A stretch of 64,000 bases of DNA from Bacteroidota bacterium (GTDB taxonomy: Bacteria > Bacteroidota > Bacteroidia > UBA7662 > CANHCV01). The notes beneath the pieces are model-generated. The model made no database searches. It was not told the DNA's origin and saw nothing but the letters and a program-made list of their open reading frames with translations. The translations under genes and the position numbers were made by a program. Shown here piece by piece: positions 25,861 to 35,085 of this stretch (positions are counted from its first letter, which is position 1; each line of letters begins with the position of its first letter). The DNA is taken from assembly GCA_947501265.1 (NCBI GenBank), contig CANMVY010000002.1, forward strand, positions 85,048 through 149,047. The letters are read 5' to 3'.

Positions 25861-27051
25861 ATGAATCTTCACGAATATCAATCCAAAGAAATCCTTTCTA
25901 GATATGGCGTTGCCATACAAAGAGGACTTATTGCCAACACTACAGAAGAAGCTGTTGCAGCTGCTAAAACCCTTTCCGAACAAACCGGAACCGGTTGGTG
26001 GGTCATTAAAGCACAAATCCACGCAGGTGGACGAGGCAAAGGCGGTGGTGTAAAATTGGCGAAATCTTTGGATGAGGTTCAAAGTCGTTCCAATGACATC
26101 ATTGGTATGCAATTGATCACGCCACAAACTGGTCCTGAAGGAAAAAAGGTTCATCATGTGTTGGTCGCTGAAGATGTATATTACCCTGGAGCATCCGAAA
26201 CAAAGGAATTCTACGTGTCGGTTCTATTGGATCGTTCAACCGGAAAAAACACCATCATGTATTCTACTGAAGGTGGAATGGATATTGAGGAAGTTGCTCA
26301 CAATACCCCACATTTGATTTTCAAGGAAGAAATCGATCCATTAGTGGGTTTACAGCCTTTCCAAGCTCGTAAAATTGCTTTCAATTTGGGCGTTTCTGGA
26401 GATGCTTTCAAAAACATGGTGAAGTTTGTTCATTCCTTGTACAACGCTTATACAGATATCGATGCTGCTTTGTTCGAAATTAACCCAGTTCTGAAAACAT
26501 CTGATGATAAAATCATTGCTGTTGATGCGAAGGTTAATTTGGATGAGAATGCATTGTACCGCCACAAAGATTTGGCAGCTTTGCGCGATTTGAAAGAAGA
26601 AGATCCAACCGAAGTTGAAGCAGGACAATTCAATTTGAACTACGTTAAATTGGATGGAAACGTAGGTTGTATGGTAAACGGAGCCGGTTTGGCGATGGCC
26701 ACCATGGACATCATCAAATTAAGCGGTGGTGAACCAGCCAACTTCTTGGATGTGGGCGGAACAGCATCAGCTGAAACGGTAAAAAATGCGTTTCACATCA
26801 TTTTGAAAGATCCCAATGTTAAGGCCATCCTAATCAATATTTTCGGTGGAATTGTTCGTTGCGATCGTGTTGCAAATGGTGTCGTAGAAGCTTATCAATC
26901 GATTGGTGATATTCCTATTCCTATCATTGTTCGTTTACAAGGCACCAATGCAGTTGAAGCCAAAAAAATCATCGATGATTCTGGCTTGAATGTTCACTCA
27001 GCCATTACGCTTCAAGAAGCAGCCGATTTAGTTCGTCAAGTATTACACTAA
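25861..27051 (+). CDS. sucC: Succinate-CoA ligase, ADP-forming, beta subunit
   Basis: The 396-residue protein begins MNLHEYQSKEILSRYG and has the ATP-grasp domain (VIKAQIHAGGRGKGGGVKLAKS) and the C-terminal CoA-ligase-like domain (ILINIFGGIVRCDRVANG). It forms succinyl-CoA synthetase with SucD in the TCA cycle. sucD is not adjacent. It has its own promoter and terminator, so it is a single-gene unit. Length matches the family. Confidence 0.96.
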   Translation: MNLHEYQSKEILSRYGVAIQRGLIANTTEEAVAAAKTLSEQTGTGWWVIKAQIHAGGRGKGGGVKLAKSLDEVQSRSNDIIGMQLITPQTGPEGKKVHHVLVAEDVYYPGASETKEFYVSVLLDRSTGKNTIMYSTEGGMDIEEVAHNTPHLIFKEEIDPLVGLQPFQARKIAFNLGVSGDAFKNMVKFVHSLYNAYTDIDAALFEINPVLKTSDDKIIAVDAKVNLDENALYRHKDLAALRDLKEEDPTEVEAGQFNLNYVKLDGNVGCMVNGAGLAMATMDIIKLSGGEPANFLDVGGTASAETVKNAFHIILKDPNVKAILINIFGGIVRCDRVANGVVEAYQSIGDIPIPIIVRLQGTNAVEAKKIIDDSGLNVHSAITLQEAADLVRQVLH

Positions 27052-27057
27052 AATTTC

Positions 27058-27088
27058 AAAGCCCTCGGAAATCGGGGGCTTTTTTTTG
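27058..27088 (+). terminator. sucC terminator
   Basis: AAAGCCCTCG and CGGGGGCTTT pair around a short loop (one G-T pair) and are followed by eight T. Confidence 0.88.
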
Positions 27089-27091
27089 CTT

Positions 27092-27703
27092 ATGATTATT
27101 CGAATCTTTCCAGAAAACCCCAATGAAAAACATGTTCGTCAAGTAGCTAACGCTTTACGAAATGGAGAGATTGTGGTACTACCCACCGATACTGTTTATG
27201 CATTTTGCGCCAGTGTGGAAAATCGAAAGGCCACCGAAATGATCGCTCGAATTAATCCGAAACACAACGACCCAACCACTTTTTCACTGCTTTGTTCGGA
27301 CTTATCGCACTTGAGCGATTATTGCGCTCAAATTCCCAATCATCATTTCCGCATGATGAAGGCCCATTTACCTGGCCCATTTACCTTTATCCTCGACGCT
27401 AGTGCTTTGGTTCCTAAAATTATTCACCGCAAGAAAAAAACGGTAGGGATTCGAGTACCCGATCATGCGGTAACTCGTGAGATTATTCGCGAATTAGGTA
27501 TGCCGTTGCTTTGCTCCAGTTTAAAAGATGAAGACGACGTTTTGGAATACACTACCGATCCGGAATTGATCCATGAACGTTATGAAAATAGCGTTTTTAT
27601 GGTGGTTGATGGAGGAAATGGAGATATCATTCCTTCTACGGTAGTCGATTTAACCGATAGCGAAGCGATTGTTCTTCGTCAAGGAAAAGGAATTTTAAAT
27701 TGA
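27092..27703 (+). CDS. YrdC/Sua5-family protein (L-threonylcarbamoyladenylate synthase or YciO-like)
   Basis: The ORF track starts at TTG 27086 inside the terminator tract; ATG 27092 is better and gives 203 residues. The YrdC fold is clear: GEIVVLPTDTVYAFCA, LPGPFTFILDAS, KTVGIRVPDHAVTREII, and the end STVVDLTDSEAIVLRQGKG. The family makes threonylcarbamoyl-AMP for the t6A tRNA modification, while YciO paralogues have an uncertain role. The KKKTVGIRVPDH stretch resembles YciO-type members, so I leave the symbol open. The start lies directly after the sucC terminator. Confidence 0.87.
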   Translation: MIIRIFPENPNEKHVRQVANALRNGEIVVLPTDTVYAFCASVENRKATEMIARINPKHNDPTTFSLLCSDLSHLSDYCAQIPNHHFRMMKAHLPGPFTFILDASALVPKIIHRKKKTVGIRVPDHAVTREIIRELGMPLLCSSLKDEDDVLEYTTDPELIHERYENSVFMVVDGGNGDIIPSTVVDLTDSEAIVLRQGKGILN

Positions 27704-27708
27704 AATAC

Positions 27709-28149
27709 TTATAAGTTCGAATTTGGGGTTGAAGTTGAATCTACTTTAAATGGATTTTTTTCATTTGGATTATACACTTCAACTTTCACTTCCACAATTC
27801 CGGCAGCAATTATTCCAATTTTTTTAGCTGCACCAAAAGAGAGATCAATAATTCTACCTTTTACAAAAGGCCCACGGTCATTTACTTTTACAATAACCTC
27901 TTCTCCATTGCGAAGATTTGTAACCTTTAATAGTGTTCCAAATGGATAAGATTTGTGCGCACAAACCATGGAATCGGAGTAGTGACGTTCTCCTGAGGCT
28001 GTTAAATGGCGATTAGCGCTTTTGCTGTAATAGGATGCTTTGCCGAAGGCAACTTTTACACCATCGTTTGCCCCAGCTAGAGTGCAAAATGATACAATTG
28101 AAAATACGATAAAGAATGAAAAGAATTTTAAAATACTCATAGTCTTCAT
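27709..28149 (-). CDS. rlpA: RlpA-like septal ring / double-psi beta-barrel protein
   Basis: The 146-residue exported protein has a signal peptide and the RlpA domain: GKASYYSKSANRHLTASGE, then PFGTLLKVTNLRNGEEVIVKVNDRGPFVKGRIIDLS. RlpA proteins cleave or bind denuded glycan strands of peptidoglycan. There is no SPOR domain, so this is the short form. It converges on the YrdC gene with only 5 nt between the stops and no clear terminator. Confidence 0.9.
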   Translation of the reverse strand: MKTMSILKFFSFFIVFSIVSFCTLAGANDGVKVAFGKASYYSKSANRHLTASGERHYSDSMVCAHKSYPFGTLLKVTNLRNGEEVIVKVNDRGPFVKGRIIDLSFGAAKKIGIIAAGIVEVKVEVYNPNEKNPFKVDSTSTPNSNL

Positions 28150-28162
28150 TTGTTTTATTCAA

Positions 28163-28170
28163 CAAAAGTA
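28163..28170 (-). promoter_or_regulatory. -7 element of rlpA
   Basis: TACTTTTG on the minus strand ends 13 nt before the ATG. Confidence 0.55.
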
Positions 28171-28286
28171 GACACTTTCGTATGAAACGCCTGAAAATCA
28201 GCACAATTACAGGATTTGGTTCAGAGACTTTAACGGCTTAGCCGTTTCATTAAGATTCCATTAACACTCGGTTACGGAAAAATTTG

Positions 28287-28937
28287 TTACCAACCGTCTT
28301 CACCAAGAAGGGGAACAAATCGAAAGTCTTGCAATTCCTCGCGTTGGAACTCTTGATCGGAAACGCGTGTAATTCGGATCATTTTCTGGGTTTGCTTGTC
28401 TCCTACAGGAATGACCATAAGTCCACCGATGGCCAGTTGTTCCATAAGAGCCTGCGGAATGTTGGGTCCTCCAGCGGTAACAATGATTTTATCGAAGGGG
28501 GCAAATTGAGGCAACCCTAATGTTCCATCACCCAAAAAGGTATTGAACTGAAAACCAGCTAGGCTTAAGAACTTTTTGGTTTTAGAATAGAGAACTTTAT
28601 TTCGTTCAATGGAATAAACTTTGGCACCTAATTTTGAGAGCACTGCTCCTTGATAGCCTGAACCGGTTCCAATTTCCAATACCTTTTCTCGTCTCTTGAT
28701 TTCCAATAAAGAAGTCATGAAAGCCACCGTAAACGGGTGGGAAATGGTTTGATCTTCTCCGATGGGAAAAGCGACATCTTCGTAGGCTTTTTCAAGGAAA
28801 ACCGTATCCAAGAACCAATGACGAGGAACAGCTTTCATCGCTTCAAGTACGGCATCGGAGGTGATTCCTTTTTGTTTAAGGGTTTCAATGAGTTGATTGC
28901 GTAAACCTTGTTGCCGAAAATTATCCTCTAATGTCAT
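28287..28937 (-). CDS. pcm: Protein-L-isoaspartate O-methyltransferase
   Basis: I place the start at ATG 28937 (MTLEDNFRQQGLRNQLIETL) because the 22 upstream codons of the track are not family-like and include the promoter; this gives 216 residues. Family elements are present: VPRHWFLD, IGEDQTISHPF, VLEIGTGSGYQGAVL (SAM-binding) and FDKIIVTAGGPNIP. It repairs isoaspartyl residues in aged proteins in the cytoplasm. The -7 element ends 4 nt before the ATG. Confidence 0.93.
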   Translation of the reverse strand: MTLEDNFRQQGLRNQLIETLKQKGITSDAVLEAMKAVPRHWFLDTVFLEKAYEDVAFPIGEDQTISHPFTVAFMTSLLEIKRREKVLEIGTGSGYQGAVLSKLGAKVYSIERNKVLYSKTKKFLSLAGFQFNTFLGDGTLGLPQFAPFDKIIVTAGGPNIPQALMEQLAIGGLMVIPVGDKQTQKMIRITRVSDQEFQREELQDFRFVPLLGEDGW

Positions 28938-28941
28938 AAAA

Positions 28942-28949
28942 CAAAGGTA
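28942..28949 (-). promoter_or_regulatory. -7 element of pcm, 4 nt from the ATG (leaderless type)
   Basis: TACCTTTG, then TTTT, then ATG on the minus strand. A small inverted repeat CACTC-6-GAGTG lies upstream at about 28962-28977. Confidence 0.6.
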
Positions 28950-29082
28950 ACCGCACATCTCCACTCTTTGTTGAGTGTTGAAAAATGGAAGAAGGATGTA
29001 CAAAGTCGAAAAATTTCAAAAAATGTGGAAAGTTGATGAATAGGAAATCCCATCACTAGGGAATTTGAGCCAATAAAATCCT

Positions 29083-29090
29083 TAAATTTG
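29083..29090 (+). promoter_or_regulatory. -7 element of the lipoprotein gene
   Basis: TAAATTTG lies 8 nt before ATG 29099 and 14 nt before ATG 29105. Confidence 0.5.
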
Positions 29091-29104
29091 AGTTTTCCAT
29101 GCTC

Positions 29105-29962
29105 ATGAAGAAACTGAAGTTTGTTTTTTTCTTTCTGGTTGTTCTGCAAAGTTGTTCGGTCATCGATCCGGTTGAAAAAACTCCTGCCTACCTCTACCTT
29201 CAACCTTTCGAAGTATTGGATTCTTCATTTGCTTACCATGGAAGCATTCGGCACCGGATTAAAGACGGTTGGGTATACATCAACGATGAGTACTTAGGTG
29301 CTTTTGAATTACCAGCAAAAATTCCTGTGATCGCTGAAGGTCCCACCAAAATCGTGGTTTCTCCCGGTATTCTTAGCAACGGAATCGCTGGAACTCGTTC
29401 CATTTATCCGGGCTATCGCCCTTTTGCTAAAACTATTTCTTTATCTCCCTTAAAAACAGATTCCCTTTCGCTGAAAACCTTTTACAATTCCTACCTAAAA
29501 TTTGTGGTATTAGAAGATTTTGAGTTGAGCAATACCTTCGAAAATATGTTCAATGCAGATACCACTTTTTACATCGATACCATCAATCCGTATGAAGGAA
29601 GGCGGTCGCTGGCATGGTCCCTGGAGGATTCCTTTCCAACCGTGAATTTCAGAACGAAAAATGATTTAATCATTCAGGGTGGAGGACGCCCCGCATTTAT
29701 GGAATTGGATTATCGATGCAATAATCCGTTTACCATTTACTTGGATGTTTACAGCTCTGGAGGATTGGTTCAATACCCGTTTTTCATTGTTAATCCTAAA
29801 GAAACCTGGAACAAGTTGTACATCAACCTCACTCCAGCCATTGCAGAACTTCCCCAGAACTCCAAAATTCGTTTGCGGTTTTATTCTTTGTTCCAAAGCT
29901 CATCCACCAAAAAAGGTTGGGGAGAAATTGATAATGTGAAGGTGTTTTACACCGACAATTGA
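29105..29962 (+). CDS. Putative lipoprotein of unknown function upstream of the phosphoglycosyltransferase
   Basis: The product (285 residues from ATG 29105, or 287 from ATG 29099) has the lipoprotein signal KLKFVFFFLVVLQSC with the modified Cys close to residue 18. The mature part is rich in beta structure. It starts with a segment whose VYINDEYLGAFELPAKIPVI resembles PEGA-type repeats, and its second half (EGRRSLAWSLEDSFPTVNF) could be a jellyroll. I do not recognise the family. It precedes the sugar transferase by 5 nt, which suggests a part in exopolysaccharide assembly. Confidence 0.75.
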   Translation: MKKLKFVFFFLVVLQSCSVIDPVEKTPAYLYLQPFEVLDSSFAYHGSIRHRIKDGWVYINDEYLGAFELPAKIPVIAEGPTKIVVSPGILSNGIAGTRSIYPGYRPFAKTISLSPLKTDSLSLKTFYNSYLKFVVLEDFELSNTFENMFNADTTFYIDTINPYEGRRSLAWSLEDSFPTVNFRTKNDLIIQGGGRPAFMELDYRCNNPFTIYLDVYSSGGLVQYPFFIVNPKETWNKLYINLTPAIAELPQNSKIRLRFYSLFQSSSTKKGWGEIDNVKVFYTDN

Positions 29963-29967
29963 ACTGA

Positions 29968-31380
29968 ATGAAAAAGAGGATCGACACCCTTGCTTTTGCG
30001 TTCTTGGACCTCCTTTCGGTGGTGTCGGGTTGGTACATTTTTAACCTTTACCGAAAATCCTTTTTCCCAAAGGAAGATTTGGAAATCCTACCTTTAAATT
30101 CCCTCGAATTTTTTGAAAAATCCTCCATCATTGTCGCTTTTTGGATCATTCTTTTTCTCATCGGAGGATCTTACCGAGATGTTTACCGAAAAAGCCGATT
30201 AACCGAAGTTGGGAAAACCTTGGTTCAAACGTTTATTGGAACCATGATCATCTTTTTTGCGGTTTTGTTGAACGACCCCGTTGATCATTATCAAACGTTT
30301 TATTTATACTTTTTCGGCTTATTGATCATTCAGTTTTTGTTAACTTCCATTTTGCGTTCCATCTTTTTAACTCGAATTTTTCGCCGCCTCCGAAGTGGGA
30401 AACTTTACTTTAAAACGCTATTGATTGGAGGCGGGAAAAGAGCCAAAAACCTTATTCGGGAAATGGAAGGCCCGAAGGGAATGCCCGGATACCGATTTGT
30501 AGGCTTTATTGATCCAAAGCTCAACGGAGCACCCATAATTGAAAATCAGGTACCTTTGGTAGGAGAAGGGATCGAAGCCATTGCGAAAGCTATTCTAGAA
30601 TTTGAACCCGAGGAAGTATTCATTGCTTTAGAAAAAACCGAACACGAAAAATTTCGTGAAATCATTCAAATTCTTAAAAATCATCGGGTAATCATTCGAA
30701 TTGTTCCCGATATGTACGACATCATGTTGGGCTTGGTGAAAATGCAACAAATTTTTGGTGCCATTCTCATCGAAGCTTCTCCAGAATTATTCCCAGCTTG
30801 GCAAGCTCCCATCAAGCGAATTCTAGACATTTTCGTTTCTTTCTTCGCCATTCTCCTCCTATCTCCCATTTACATTTATGTTGCCTTACGCGTAAAATTA
30901 TCATCTGAGGGATCCATCTTATTCAAACAAGAACGAATTGGAATCAATGGTAAACCCTTCTTTATTTGGAAATTCCGATCCATGGTAGAAAACGCTGAAA
31001 AAACAGGTCCCGCCCTTTCTTCTACCGCCGATCAACGCATTACCCCATGGGGAAAAACCATGAGAAAGTATCGCCTGGACGAATTACCCCAATTTTTCAA
31101 TGTTTTAAAAGGCGATATGTCGCTGGTTGGATATCGACCAGAACGGCAATATTACATAGACCAAATTGTTCAGAAAGCGCCTCATTACCAGCAATTACTC
31201 CATATAAAACCCGGAATTACCTCTTGGGGAATGGTGAAATACGGGTATGCTTCAAATGTGGATGAAATGGTGGATCGATTGAAATTCGACTTGTTGTACA
31301 TCGAAAACATGTCGCTCCTGGTTGATTTTAAAATTTTGATTTATACCAGTTTAATCATCGTAAGAGGTAGAGGAATTTGA
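29968..31380 (+). CDS. Polyprenyl-phosphate hexose-1-phosphate transferase (WcaJ/CpsE-like)
   Basis: The 470-residue protein has four N-terminal membrane helices, a central CoA-binding-like Rossmann domain (TLLIGGGKRAKNLIREME), a fifth membrane segment near 285-305 and the catalytic domain: FKQERIGINGKPFFIWKFRSM, KYRLDELPQFFNVLKGDMSLVG with the catalytic Asp-Glu pair, and IKPGITSWGM. It transfers a sugar-1-phosphate to undecaprenyl phosphate, the first step of exopolysaccharide or O-antigen units. Length matches the large PNPT family. Confidence 0.92.
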   Translation: MKKRIDTLAFAFLDLLSVVSGWYIFNLYRKSFFPKEDLEILPLNSLEFFEKSSIIVAFWIILFLIGGSYRDVYRKSRLTEVGKTLVQTFIGTMIIFFAVLLNDPVDHYQTFYLYFFGLLIIQFLLTSILRSIFLTRIFRRLRSGKLYFKTLLIGGGKRAKNLIREMEGPKGMPGYRFVGFIDPKLNGAPIIENQVPLVGEGIEAIAKAILEFEPEEVFIALEKTEHEKFREIIQILKNHRVIIRIVPDMYDIMLGLVKMQQIFGAILIEASPELFPAWQAPIKRILDIFVSFFAILLLSPIYIYVALRVKLSSEGSILFKQERIGINGKPFFIWKFRSMVENAEKTGPALSSTADQRITPWGKTMRKYRLDELPQFFNVLKGDMSLVGYRPERQYYIDQIVQKAPHYQQLLHIKPGITSWGMVKYGYASNVDEMVDRLKFDLLYIENMSLLVDFKILIYTSLIIVRGRGI

Positions 31381-31381
31381 T

Positions 31382-32620
31382 ATGTTAGTATTTGAAAAAA
31401 TGGAGTTACCCAATGGTTTACGGGTAATTTTTCACCAGGATTTATCGACGCCCCTGGCAACCGTGAATATTCTCGTAGGCGTTGGGGCGAGGGACGAAAA
31501 TCCAGATCACACCGGATTTGCCCATTTGTTTGAACATCTGATGTTTGGAGGAACGCCCCTCATTCCCGAATACGACGCCTTTGCCCAATCTATCGGTGCC
31601 GAAAACAATGCATTTACCTCCAACGATTTTACCAATTACTACATTACCGTTCCATCCCAAAATTTGGAATCGGCCCTCTACCTCGAAGCCGATCGGATGC
31701 GAGAAATAGAACTTTCGGAACGATCGCTTGATGTTCAAAGAAAAGTAGTGATTGAAGAATTTAAACAACGGTATTTAAATCAACCTTACGGCGATGCGTG
31801 GCTGGAATTACGTCCCCTCGCCTACTTCAATCACCCCTATCGATGGGCAACCATTGGAAAAGAAATTGAACACATTGAAAAGTCGAAACTCTCCGATGTG
31901 AAGCATTTTTTTGAAACGTTTTACGTCCCGCAAAATTCCATCTTATCCATATCAGGAAACTTTCAAATGGATCAAGTCAAAACATGGATTGATCGCTATT
32001 TTTCGTTTCAAAAACCAGGGCAGCAGAACCCAAAGGCGTACGCTCAAGATCATCCAAATCGTTCAGGAAAGCGAAAGGATCTCGAACAAGAAGTACCCCA
32101 AAATGCGTTTTATTGGGCCTTCCCCATCGTTGGCAGAAACCATCCCGATTATTACGCTACCGATTTAATTAGCGATGTTTTGGGAAGAGGTAAATCTTCC
32201 CGATTAAAAGAAAACTGGCTGAAAAATAATCCGCTTTTTTCTCAAATTAATGCCTACGTAACCGGTGATGAAGATCCAGGATTAATGGTCATTCAAGGGA
32301 ATTTACTTCCCGAAACCACTTGGGAAGAAGCTGAAAAAGCGATTTGGAGTGATTTACATTTGCTTTGCAATGAATTGATTTCGGACTACAATCTCGAAAA
32401 AATCAAAAATCAATACCAAACGTCTCAGGCATTTTCCAACATCGATTCATCTTCCATTGCTTTAAACTTGGCTTATTTTGAATGGCTTGGCGATGCAAAA
32501 CGGATTCATCAAGAAGACGAAAAATACATGAACGTTTCGCCTACCGAGATTCAAAGATTGGCGAAGGAAATTTTCAACGCTTCATCCCTTTCATCCATTT
32601 ACTACCATCCCAAATCATGA
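31382..32620 (+). CDS. M16 zinc metallopeptidase, catalytic subunit
   Basis: The 412-residue protein has the inverted zinc motif HLFEH (His48, Glu51, His52) and a downstream Glu in SLDVQRKVVIEEFKQRY that can be the third ligand. There is no signal peptide, so it should be cytoplasmic unless exported by other means. It overlaps the next gene, a second M16 protein without the zinc motif, by 4 nt. The pair looks like the two-chain M16B peptidases, in which one chain binds zinc and the other completes the substrate site. Confidence 0.9.
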   Translation: MLVFEKMELPNGLRVIFHQDLSTPLATVNILVGVGARDENPDHTGFAHLFEHLMFGGTPLIPEYDAFAQSIGAENNAFTSNDFTNYYITVPSQNLESALYLEADRMREIELSERSLDVQRKVVIEEFKQRYLNQPYGDAWLELRPLAYFNHPYRWATIGKEIEHIEKSKLSDVKHFFETFYVPQNSILSISGNFQMDQVKTWIDRYFSFQKPGQQNPKAYAQDHPNRSGKRKDLEQEVPQNAFYWAFPIVGRNHPDYYATDLISDVLGRGKSSRLKENWLKNNPLFSQINAYVTGDEDPGLMVIQGNLLPETTWEEAEKAIWSDLHLLCNELISDYNLEKIKNQYQTSQAFSNIDSSSIALNLAYFEWLGDAKRIHQEDEKYMNVSPTEIQRLAKEIFNASSLSSIYYHPKS

Positions 32621-33873
32621 AGGCTCCCGAAATTCAACCTTTAATTTCCATCCCTCATCAGGTTGCAAAAAGTCAAATTTTCTCCAATGGTTGCGGTCTC
32701 CATTGGTTAGAAGGCGGATCCCAAGAAGTTGCGAAAATTGAATGGATTTGGGAGCATCAACCCATCGAAGGCATTGCGGCTTGGGAAAAAGACTTGGTTC
32801 AAAAAATGCAATTTGAGGGCAGCGAAAGTTATTCTAGAAAGCAAATTTCAGAACTTTTGGATTTTTATGGGATTTATTCTCAATTCGAAGGATGGATGAA
32901 TTACAGCTCTTTGGTTTGGCACGGATTAACTCGAAATTTGCCATCATTGGTTGATGTTTTGTTCGATGTACAATTGAAACCAACCTTCCCAGAAACGGAG
33001 TGGAAAACCTTTCAACAAGCCGAAATTCAATCTTTCCATTTGTCATGCGAGCGAGTAAATAACCTTGCTCGCAGACTATTCAACCAGCATTTGTTTTCCA
33101 ATCACCCTTACGGATTAACCATCAGTGAAAATGGAATTCGGGAGATGGATACCCAACGATTGCACCACATTCACTCAAAACTTTTTAAAAAACCATTTCA
33201 CGTTTTTGTTTCAGGCAAAAACATTGGAGAATTGGTTGAGATGATTGGAGAAAAAATGGAAGGTTTATTTCTCGAAAAAAATGATAATAAAGACATCCTA
33301 CCAATTTCTTACCAAAAAGAACTTTTGTTTCAAGAGAAAATGGGTGCTCAACAAAATTGCATCCGAATTGGTCGCTTAGCCGTTGGAAGAAATCATGAGG
33401 ACTTTCATGGATTTCAAGTATTAAATACCATCATTGGAGGATATTTTGGTTCTCGTTTGATGAAAAATTTACGAGAGGATAAAGGATTAACCTACGGAAT
33501 TGGAAGCATGAGCTATCCCTTTTTCGAGCAGAGCATGTTTTTCATCAATGCTGAAGTAAAAGCTACCGAAGCTCAATTGGCTTTGGATGAAATTCAAAAA
33601 GAACTGATGACCCTGCAAAAAGAGTTGATCAGTGAAGATGAATTGAACTTGGTCATCAGCACCATGCAAGGACAAATGATCCAAGGATGTGACGGAATTT
33701 TTGCTCACATGGATCGAAATAAAAACATCATTTTGAACCAGTTATCCAGCGATTATTACCAATCATTCTTTGAAAAATTGAATGAAATTCGTCCTGATGA
33801 AATTCAGGAATTGAGTCAAAAATATTTGAACTGGGACGACCTTTTGAGGGTGAATATTGGATTAAGAAATTAG
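32617..33873 (+). CDS. M16 peptidase, non-catalytic partner subunit
   Basis: I start at ATG 32617 (MKAPEIQPLISIPHQ), overlapping the previous stop; the track's longer start is a shadow. This gives 418 residues. It has the M16 fold but no HxxEH; the R/Y motif LREDKGLTYGIGS near residue 285 is present. That is the expected division of labour in heterodimeric M16B enzymes and in mitochondrial processing peptidase. The 3' end overlaps the convergent chrA gene by 12 nt. Confidence 0.88.
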   Translation: MKAPEIQPLISIPHQVAKSQIFSNGCGLHWLEGGSQEVAKIEWIWEHQPIEGIAAWEKDLVQKMQFEGSESYSRKQISELLDFYGIYSQFEGWMNYSSLVWHGLTRNLPSLVDVLFDVQLKPTFPETEWKTFQQAEIQSFHLSCERVNNLARRLFNQHLFSNHPYGLTISENGIREMDTQRLHHIHSKLFKKPFHVFVSGKNIGELVEMIGEKMEGLFLEKNDNKDILPISYQKELLFQEKMGAQQNCIRIGRLAVGRNHEDFHGFQVLNTIIGGYFGSRLMKNLREDKGLTYGIGSMSYPFFEQSMFFINAEVKATEAQLALDEIQKELMTLQKELISEDELNLVISTMQGQMIQGCDGIFAHMDRNKNIILNQLSSDYYQSFFEKLNEIRPDEIQELSQKYLNWDDLLRVNIGLRN

Positions 33874-35082
33874 GACCATATTGAGGATTCCGGCTAAGAT
33901 TCCTAACGCCACAATGTAATGGGAAGCCATGCGTAAGAACAATTGAGCCAAAACCACGGCTACAACGATGGCGCAATTCAAAAAGACATTTGATTGATCT
34001 CCTTGAAAAACAATGCTTTTACAGAAAATTAAGAAAGCCGAAATGATGAGCCCCAATGCTGCAGCATTGAGTCCGAGCAACGATTTTGCAACGCCGCGGC
34101 TTCGTTTTATTTGGTTCCAAATGGGAAAGGTGAAGAGAATAAAGAAAATTCCAGGTGCAAAAATTCCGATCATTCCTGCGAGCCCTCCAATAATTAGCCA
34201 CCAGTTCGATTGGGTTTCATTGTAAAGTGAAACCCCTGAAATAAAACTTGAAAATGAAAAAACAGGACCGGGAACGCCTTGAGCAATACCATAACCCGTT
34301 AAAAATTCTGATTCGGAAACATAATGTTTGAAGTGAACAAAATGCTCAAACATGATGGGAATCAACACCTGTCCGCCTCCAAATACCAAAGAACCATATT
34401 GATAGTTGTTTTGCAGGATGAGTAAACTGCGTTCACCAAGCAAATTTCCCAACAAGGCCAATAATACAAATAATCCGGCCCAAGCAAATAAATACCTCCA
34501 AGAAATTTTAAGGTTAACTATTTTTTCGGTATTCTCCAATTCACGACTAAATGTAAAGGAAATGAACCCAGAAAGAAGAAGTGAAAACGGAATTAAATAC
34601 GGAGATCTGAACCACACGTTTGCGGTAGCCACAAGGACAGTAATGATGATGGCTAAGGGCGTTTTCCAATTTCCTTTAGCCAAACGAATGGCTGCAACCG
34701 CAATAAAACCCGTTGCGATGGGCGATAAAAATTGAAGAAACGAAAGGTCCCAATGCAGCCGCTCTACGTGCACATAAATGAGTGCGATGAGGGTCATGAG
34801 AATCGAAGCCGGCAAAACCCAAATGAGCAAGGAGGTTGCCGCCAAAGAAACCCCTCCAATCTTGTAACCGATAGCGGCAACCGTTTGGGTACTCGAAGGT
34901 CCCGGCAAAGCCGAACACAACGCATTGATTTCCAAAAACTCTTCCTTGGTCAAGTATTTCCGTCGGCGAACGAACAAATCCAACATTAAGGAAATATGGG
35001 CATAAGGACCTCCAAAGGAAAGAAAAGACAACGTAAGAACGTCTCTTAAAAATCGAAATGCCTTATATCGAGAAAACCGCAA
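33862..35082 (-). CDS. chrA: Chromate transporter, long (two-domain) CHR protein
   Basis: The 406-residue membrane protein has two homologous CHR halves. The first carries LSFLSFGGPYAHISLM and CSALPGPSSTQTVAAIGY; the second carries LVFGGGQVLIPIM and GIAQGVPGPVFSFSSFISG. The long form is the efflux type that gives chromate resistance in known cases; the physiological anion here may be different. It lies 3 nt after an oxygenase gene on the same strand, so the two may be co-transcribed, and it overlaps the M16 partner gene tail to tail. Confidence 0.9.
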   Translation of the reverse strand: MRFSRYKAFRFLRDVLTLSFLSFGGPYAHISLMLDLFVRRRKYLTKEEFLEINALCSALPGPSSTQTVAAIGYKIGGVSLAATSLLIWVLPASILMTLIALIYVHVERLHWDLSFLQFLSPIATGFIAVAAIRLAKGNWKTPLAIIITVLVATANVWFRSPYLIPFSLLLSGFISFTFSRELENTEKIVNLKISWRYLFAWAGLFVLLALLGNLLGERSLLILQNNYQYGSLVFGGGQVLIPIMFEHFVHFKHYVSESEFLTGYGIAQGVPGPVFSFSSFISGVSLYNETQSNWWLIIGGLAGMIGIFAPGIFFILFTFPIWNQIKRSRGVAKSLLGLNAAALGLIISAFLIFCKSIVFQGDQSNVFLNCAIVVAVVLAQLFLRMASHYIVALGILAGILNMVLIS

Positions 35083-35085
35083 AAG

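Noticed and set aside
28230-28250. AACGGC-TTA-GCCGTT hairpin between rlpA and pcm as a terminator
   Set aside because: The stem is perfect but lacks a T-tract on either side; it may be a weak structure only.
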